Shown: piece after piece, positions 13,932 through 16,104 of the stretch
Layout: each line of letters begins with the position of its first letter
Position numbering within the stretch: the stretch's first letter is position 1
DNA from: JBAZYZ01 sp964366065
GTDB taxonomy: Bacteria > Patescibacteriota > Minisyncoccia > Phycocordibacterales > VMEP01
Direction of reading: 5' to 3'
Length of the DNA stretch: 16,104 bases
NCBI GenBank assembly: GCA_964366065.1
Contig: CAYISF010000010.1
Coordinates: 1-16,104, forward strand
Position numbers and translations under genes: made by a program
The notes under the pieces: generated by a model
Told to the model about the DNA's origin: nothing
Database searches by the model: none
Seen by the model: only the letters and a program-made list of their open reading frames with translations

Positions 13932-13959
13932 GTCTTTTGCAAAAGACTAGAATAGAAAA
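13920..13959. repeat. Palindrome copy 2 (40 bp, perfect)
   Basis: The 34-bp core extended by TTT/AAA, centre 13939/13940. Just outside, CATTTTCTAT (13918-13927) is complementary to ATAGAAAATG (13961-13970), so the flank has itself been copied in inverted form. It lies after the 77-codon ORF and before the winged-helix gene. Confidence 0.95.
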
Positions 13960-14004
13960 CATAGAAAATGAGGGTTCGCTCTCTCAAGAGAGCTCGCGAG
14001 GGAA

Positions 14005-14238
14005 TTACAAAATAGTGCTGTTCCGCGGAAGCCAGTCGATTATCTTCTTGCGGTGCCGGTCGAGGGACCATAGGTCGCCATGCGTGAAAAGATTCAGGTG
14101 CATATCTTTGAATTTTTTTAACAGCTGGGTAGTGGCGCGCGGGAAGCTCGTGGGCATGTTTTTATTGAAGGATTCCAAAAAATCCGGAAGAGATATCTGC
14201 ATTTCGCTCACGTTCAATTCTTTCCTGTCGTTTTTCAT
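14005..14238 (-). CDS. Small conserved-looking protein, unknown function
   Basis: I choose the ATG at 14236-14238 (77 residues, MKNDRKELNVSEMQISLPDF); the frame extends six codons further to 14256. The sequence is charged and helical with the C-terminal block HLNLFTHGDLWSLDRHRKKIIDWLP. It has no membrane segment or metal motif. It lies between palindrome copies 3 and 2 in the minus-strand set of small genes. TTGATT (14267-14272) and TATCAT (14245-14250) upstream would place the transcript start almost at the ATG. The function is unknown. Confidence 0.6.
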   Translation of the reverse strand: MKNDRKELNVSEMQISLPDFLESFNKNMPTSFPRATTQLLKKFKDMHLNLFTHGDLWSLDRHRKKIIDWLPRNSTIL

Positions 14239-14285
14239 TACCGCCAATGATAACATAAATCAATAAAAAATCAATCTTGTATTTA

Positions 14286-14319
14286 TCTATTCTAGTCTTT
14301 TGCAAAAGACTAGAATAGA
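14286..14319. repeat. Palindrome copy 3 (34 bp core, perfect)
   Basis: Half-site TCTATTCTAGTCTTTTG and its complement, centre 14302/14303. It starts 14 bp beyond the csaA stop codon and lies upstream of the 77-codon ORF. Its left flank TTGTATTTA is shared with copy 4. Confidence 0.95.
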
Positions 14320-14333
14320 ATAGCGGATTTCTG

Positions 14334-14675
14334 CTAGGCGAGTTTGCTCCCTAGATCAACCGAACTGGATTTTGGTTCAATGAGAATCCAGCCATTGCCG
14401 GCATTGTTCCTGAAGCCGAGAGTCAGGACTTCCGAGGTGAATGGGCCGATTTTCTTGGGCGGAAAATTTACCACGCAGCACACCAGCGAATTCAGCAATT
14501 CTTCTTTTGTATGAGCCCCGACTGCCTGAACGCTTGATTGTTTAGTGCCAATTTCAGTACCAAAATCAATAACCAATTTATACGCCGGCTTGCGGGCTTC
14601 GGGAAAATCAGAAATCCCGACTATCTTCCCGACCCGAATATCTACCTTTTCAAAATCTTCGTAACTTATGGTCAT
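14334..14675 (-). CDS. csaA: CsaA-type tRNA-binding-domain protein
   Basis: 113 residues, the normal length for CsaA, a homodimeric OB-fold protein related to the C-terminal domain of methionyl-tRNA synthetase, described as a chaperone in B. subtilis. The sequence shows DFEKVDIRVGKIVGISDFPEAR (two pieces, 7-28), KLVIDFGTEIGTKQSS (33-48), NFPPKKIGPFTSEVLTLGF (about 70-88) and a C-terminal LIEP turn, all closely CsaA-like. The ATG at 14673-14675 follows an A/T-rich leader AAAAAATAATTTT, which recurs before two other reading frames here. A truncated second copy lies at 15481-15582. Confidence 0.92.
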   Translation of the reverse strand: MTISYEDFEKVDIRVGKIVGISDFPEARKPAYKLVIDFGTEIGTKQSSVQAVGAHTKEELLNSLVCCVVNFPPKKIGPFTSEVLTLGFRNNAGNGWILIEPKSSSVDLGSKLA

Positions 14676-14740
14676 AAAATTATTTTTTACTTGGTCTTTT
14701 GCGCCCTAATTTCTGGCTTTTTCACAACTGGGGATAACTC

Positions 14741-14769
14741 TTGATTTTTAAAGTGAGTAGTTCTATACT
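14741..14769 (+). promoter_or_regulatory. Sigma-70-type promoter of the small RNA
   Basis: TTGATT (14741-14746), an exact 17-base spacer and TATACT (14764-14769) on plus. The predicted start is about 14775-14777, at the first bases of the three-way-junction RNA. No plus-strand protein gene follows. Confidence 0.75.
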
Positions 14770-14772
14770 TTA

Positions 14773-14863
14773 GATGGTGCTTGTGAGGGCTTTGGTCCTC
14801 CCGCGGTTATATATAAACTGCAGCCAAGTACCATCAAAACACATCGCTAAAGCGGTGTTTTTT
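14773..14863 (+). ncRNA. Candidate small RNA with three-way-junction fold
   Basis: P1 is an 11-bp helix (14773-14783 with 14825-14835, one G-U). Inside are P2 (GAGGG 14785-14789 with TCCTC 14796-14800, 6-base loop) and P3 (GCGGTT 14803-14808 with AACTGC 14816-14821, loop ATATATA). Junction strands are U, CC and AGC. A terminator follows at once. With its own promoter and no downstream plus-strand gene, it is best read as a free small RNA of 85-90 nt. The transcript may start at 14776 and so lack the outermost P1 pairs. I do not recognise it as tRNA, SRP or a known riboswitch. Confidence 0.65.
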
Positions 14864-14867
14864 GATG
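14836..14867. terminator. Terminator of the small RNA, also usable by the convergent gene
   Basis: A stem ACATCGC (14841-14847) pairs with GCGGTGT (14852-14858) with loop TAAA and is followed by TTTTTT (14858-14863) on plus. The stem can extend to CATC (14832-14835) with GATG (14864-14867), which competes with the end of P1. On minus it lies directly after the stop of the 161-codon gene. Confidence 0.85.
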
Positions 14868-14868
14868 C

Positions 14869-15354
14869 CTAGTCATTTTCTGGGTTCCCGCTGTGCATAA
14901 TTCTTCGGCCCGTTATCTTATCAACTCCCCAAAATGGAATCAAACTCCAAAAAAATTTCTCACGACCCCCCACTTCTTTAACAATAACTTTTACTCTTAC
15001 TCTTGAATTGTGTGATTCCATTACTGAAATAAATTCATAGTATGTGATAATCTTAAGGACTTTTTCCCAACGACTATTTGTCTGTACACGCTCAATCTTT
15101 TTAGTTGTCCATATGCCTTGAAGCGTTCTGGATTGCCGTATTATTTCTGGAGCAAGTTTGATATGTCGTAATCTTGCAAACTGGTCATTTATGACACGAG
15201 TATTATTCCAACTCTTAAATATCAAATGGTCCCATCCTTTTACATTAAAATAAACATCATCTCCAAAATACGGGCAACGAACCTTGCTTATTTCTTTATA
15301 AAATTTTTCGGCTTCCTGTTTAACCACATTAAATTTTTCAACTGAAAATTCCAT
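14869..15354 (-). CDS. Protein of unknown function, 161 residues
   Basis: A soluble basic protein. Notable blocks are RCPYFGDDVYFNVKGWDHL (26-44), RLRHIKLAPEIIRQSRTLQG (62-81), ITYYEFISVMES and a C-terminal RVRVKVIVKEVGGREKFFW followed by SLIPFW. The alternation of a conserved His/Trp block, an alpha-helical middle and a beta-rich end is reminiscent of small BECR/RelE-like nuclease domains; I could not confirm this and no antitoxin partner is recognised next to it. The ATG at 15352-15354 has no clear Shine-Dalgarno. Palindrome copy 4 lies about 100 bp upstream. It converges on the small RNA. Confidence 0.7.
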   Translation of the reverse strand: MEFSVEKFNVVKQEAEKFYKEISKVRCPYFGDDVYFNVKGWDHLIFKSWNNTRVINDQFARLRHIKLAPEIIRQSRTLQGIWTTKKIERVQTNSRWEKVLKIITYYEFISVMESHNSRVRVKVIVKEVGGREKFFWSLIPFWGVDKITGRRIMHSGNPEND

Positions 15355-15456
15355 ATTTACATTTTAACATTATTTCCGTTTCGATTTAAATAATTCCACA
15401 TTTTACGCCGCGCTTCTACCGAAGCGCGGCGTAAACCTTTTGTATTTTTGTATTTA

Positions 15457-15490
15457 TCTATTCTAGTCTTTTGCAAAAGACTAGAATAGA
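15457..15490. repeat. Palindrome copy 4 (34 bp core, perfect)
   Basis: Same half-site as the other copies, centre 15473/15474. It shares the left flank TTGTATTTA with copy 3. It touches the broken end of the second csaA copy and supplies that reading frame's stop codon. A separate GC-rich hairpin (TTTACGCCGCGCTTC, 15401-15415, with its complement at 15420-15434) lies just to its left. Confidence 0.95.
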
Positions 15491-15582
15491 AAATGCTTGC
15501 GGGCTTCGGGAAAATCGGAAATCTCAATTATCCTCCCAACCCGAATGTCCACTTTTTCAAAATCTTCGTAACTTATTGTCAT
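15481..15582 (-). pseudogene. Truncated second copy of csaA
   Basis: The first 29 codons of csaA (14589-14675) recur at 15496-15582 with 77 of 87 bases identical. Only three residues differ (K17R, V19I, G20E), so most changes are silent. After codon 29 the frame runs through HFLF and stops at a TAG inside palindrome copy 4. The leader is also copied (AAAAAATAGTTTC). The remaining 33-residue frame lacks most of the OB fold and cannot make a working CsaA. It begins 4 bp after the DUF2726-like gene. Confidence 0.85.
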
Positions 15583-15586
15583 GAAA

Positions 15587-16090
15587 CTATTTTTTCGACA
15601 ACTTTTCTGAAACAAGGCGCTTGATTTCTTCTTTATCAAAATGTCCGCTATTTCCGACTCGCAAGAGAGGGAACTCTGCCTCTCTTAAAATACGCTCGAC
15701 TTCTACATCTCGCTCTTTCCTATCCTCTCGCTCATGTGTTCTATCGTCTAATTCAATCGCAAGAAGCGGTTTAATATAGGCCTTATCGCAAATAACAAAA
15801 TCAACTGATTTTTGATTAATGTGCCGAAAAGGAAAAACTCTTTTCCCTGAATATTTTTGAGGATAAACTATTGCATCTAGGTGCACTTGAGGAAATACAT
15901 AATATTGATTTCCTACTACCTCGACAAGAATGTCAAAAAACTCATGTTCTGGTCGGCTTATCAAAAAATCTTTGCGTTTGTAATTATAAAGCGATTTAAT
16001 TTCTTTTTCTGATGGCTCCTCGGGAAGAAATATCTTAAGAGCTATTACGGCGACAACTATTACAACGGCAAAAATTAGTAGCATTCCCAT
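15587..16090 (-). CDS. Membrane-anchored DUF2726-like PD-(D/E)XK nuclease-fold protein
   Basis: 167 residues. The N-terminal hydrophobic helix (about 3-21) is followed by a soluble domain with the DUF2726/restriction-endonuclease-like pattern: E50 in RPEHEFFDIL, YYVFPQVHLDAIV (63-75), D97 in SVDFVICD, then AIELDDRTHE (111-120) with E113 and D115, and RDVEVERIL with D128. These give the D...ExD-type core of PD-(D/E)XK nucleases, so DNA cleavage or binding is plausible but not shown. The last codons, AAG AAA TAG, lie in the copied csaA leader. The start ATG (16088-16090) is preceded by the same leader, AAAAAATAATTTT, that precedes csaA. Confidence 0.75.
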   Translation of the reverse strand: MGMLLIFAVVIVVAVIALKIFLPEEPSEKEIKSLYNYKRKDFLISRPEHEFFDILVEVVGNQYYVFPQVHLDAIVYPQKYSGKRVFPFRHINQKSVDFVICDKAYIKPLLAIELDDRTHEREDRKERDVEVERILREAEFPLLRVGNSGHFDKEEIKRLVSEKLSKK

Positions 16091-16104
16091 AAAATTATTT
16101 TTTA

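Noticed and set aside
14773..14835. Three-way-junction RNA as a tRNA
   Set aside because: There is no T-loop TTCRA sequence, no seven-base anticodon arm of normal form and the acceptor would be 11 bp.
13582..15490. Palindromes as integron attC sites
   Set aside because: They are perfect palindromes without the extra-helical bases or the RYYYAAC and GTTRRRY core boxes of attC, and no integron integrase is in the window.
13582..15490. Palindromes as a CRISPR array
   Set aside because: Repeat units are 336-1171 bp apart with genes between them, and there are no cas genes.

Overview
The window looks like part of a small, compact bacterial genome of the Candidate Phyla Radiation (Patescibacteria, most likely a Parcubacteria-type lineage). 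The signs are short genes, a DNA polymerase I without a proofreading domain, a shortened YebC, small winged-helix, GIY-YIG and CsaA genes, and few Shine-Dalgarno sites outside one surface-protein cluster. The lineage is an inference from gene content.

Layout. 1-562: the 3' part of tRNA-Lys(UUU), a nest of hairpins containing inverted and direct copies of the tRNA end, a doubtful 61-codon ORF and a terminator. 563-4729 (minus): tsaE, polA, an ICMT-like methyltransferase and a holA-like gene. 4730-8340 (minus): three exported proteins (a membrane-anchored fibronectin-III-like protein and two lipoproteins), each with its own strong Shine-Dalgarno and a near-identical promoter of the form TTGACA-N11-ATATGATA; a 20-bp terminal-inverted-repeat element abuts the last promoter. 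8419-10390 (plus): a GIY-YIG gene overlapping a PilB/GspE-type ATPase gene. 10391-10772: no protein gene, but a probable structured RNA on the minus strand and a 19-bp inverted repeat. 10773-13543: ruvB, an unknown membrane protein (minus), then yebC and ruvC overlapping as an operon.

13544-16104 is the most unusual part. Small minus-strand genes (winged-helix regulator, 77-codon ORF, csaA, unknown 161-codon ORF, csaA fragment, DUF2726-like nuclease) are punctuated by four copies of a perfect palindrome with a 34-bp core. One copy supplies the end of the regulator gene, one overlaps that gene's probable promoter, and one lies exactly where a second csaA copy is cut off after 29 codons. A plus-strand small RNA with a good promoter, a three-way-junction fold and its own terminator sits inside this region.

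Functionally the window joins replication and repair (holA, polA, ruvB, ruvC), tRNA t6A modification (tsaE), translation support (yebC, csaA), a type IV pilus or secretion motor and a surface-protein set. RuvA is not in the window.
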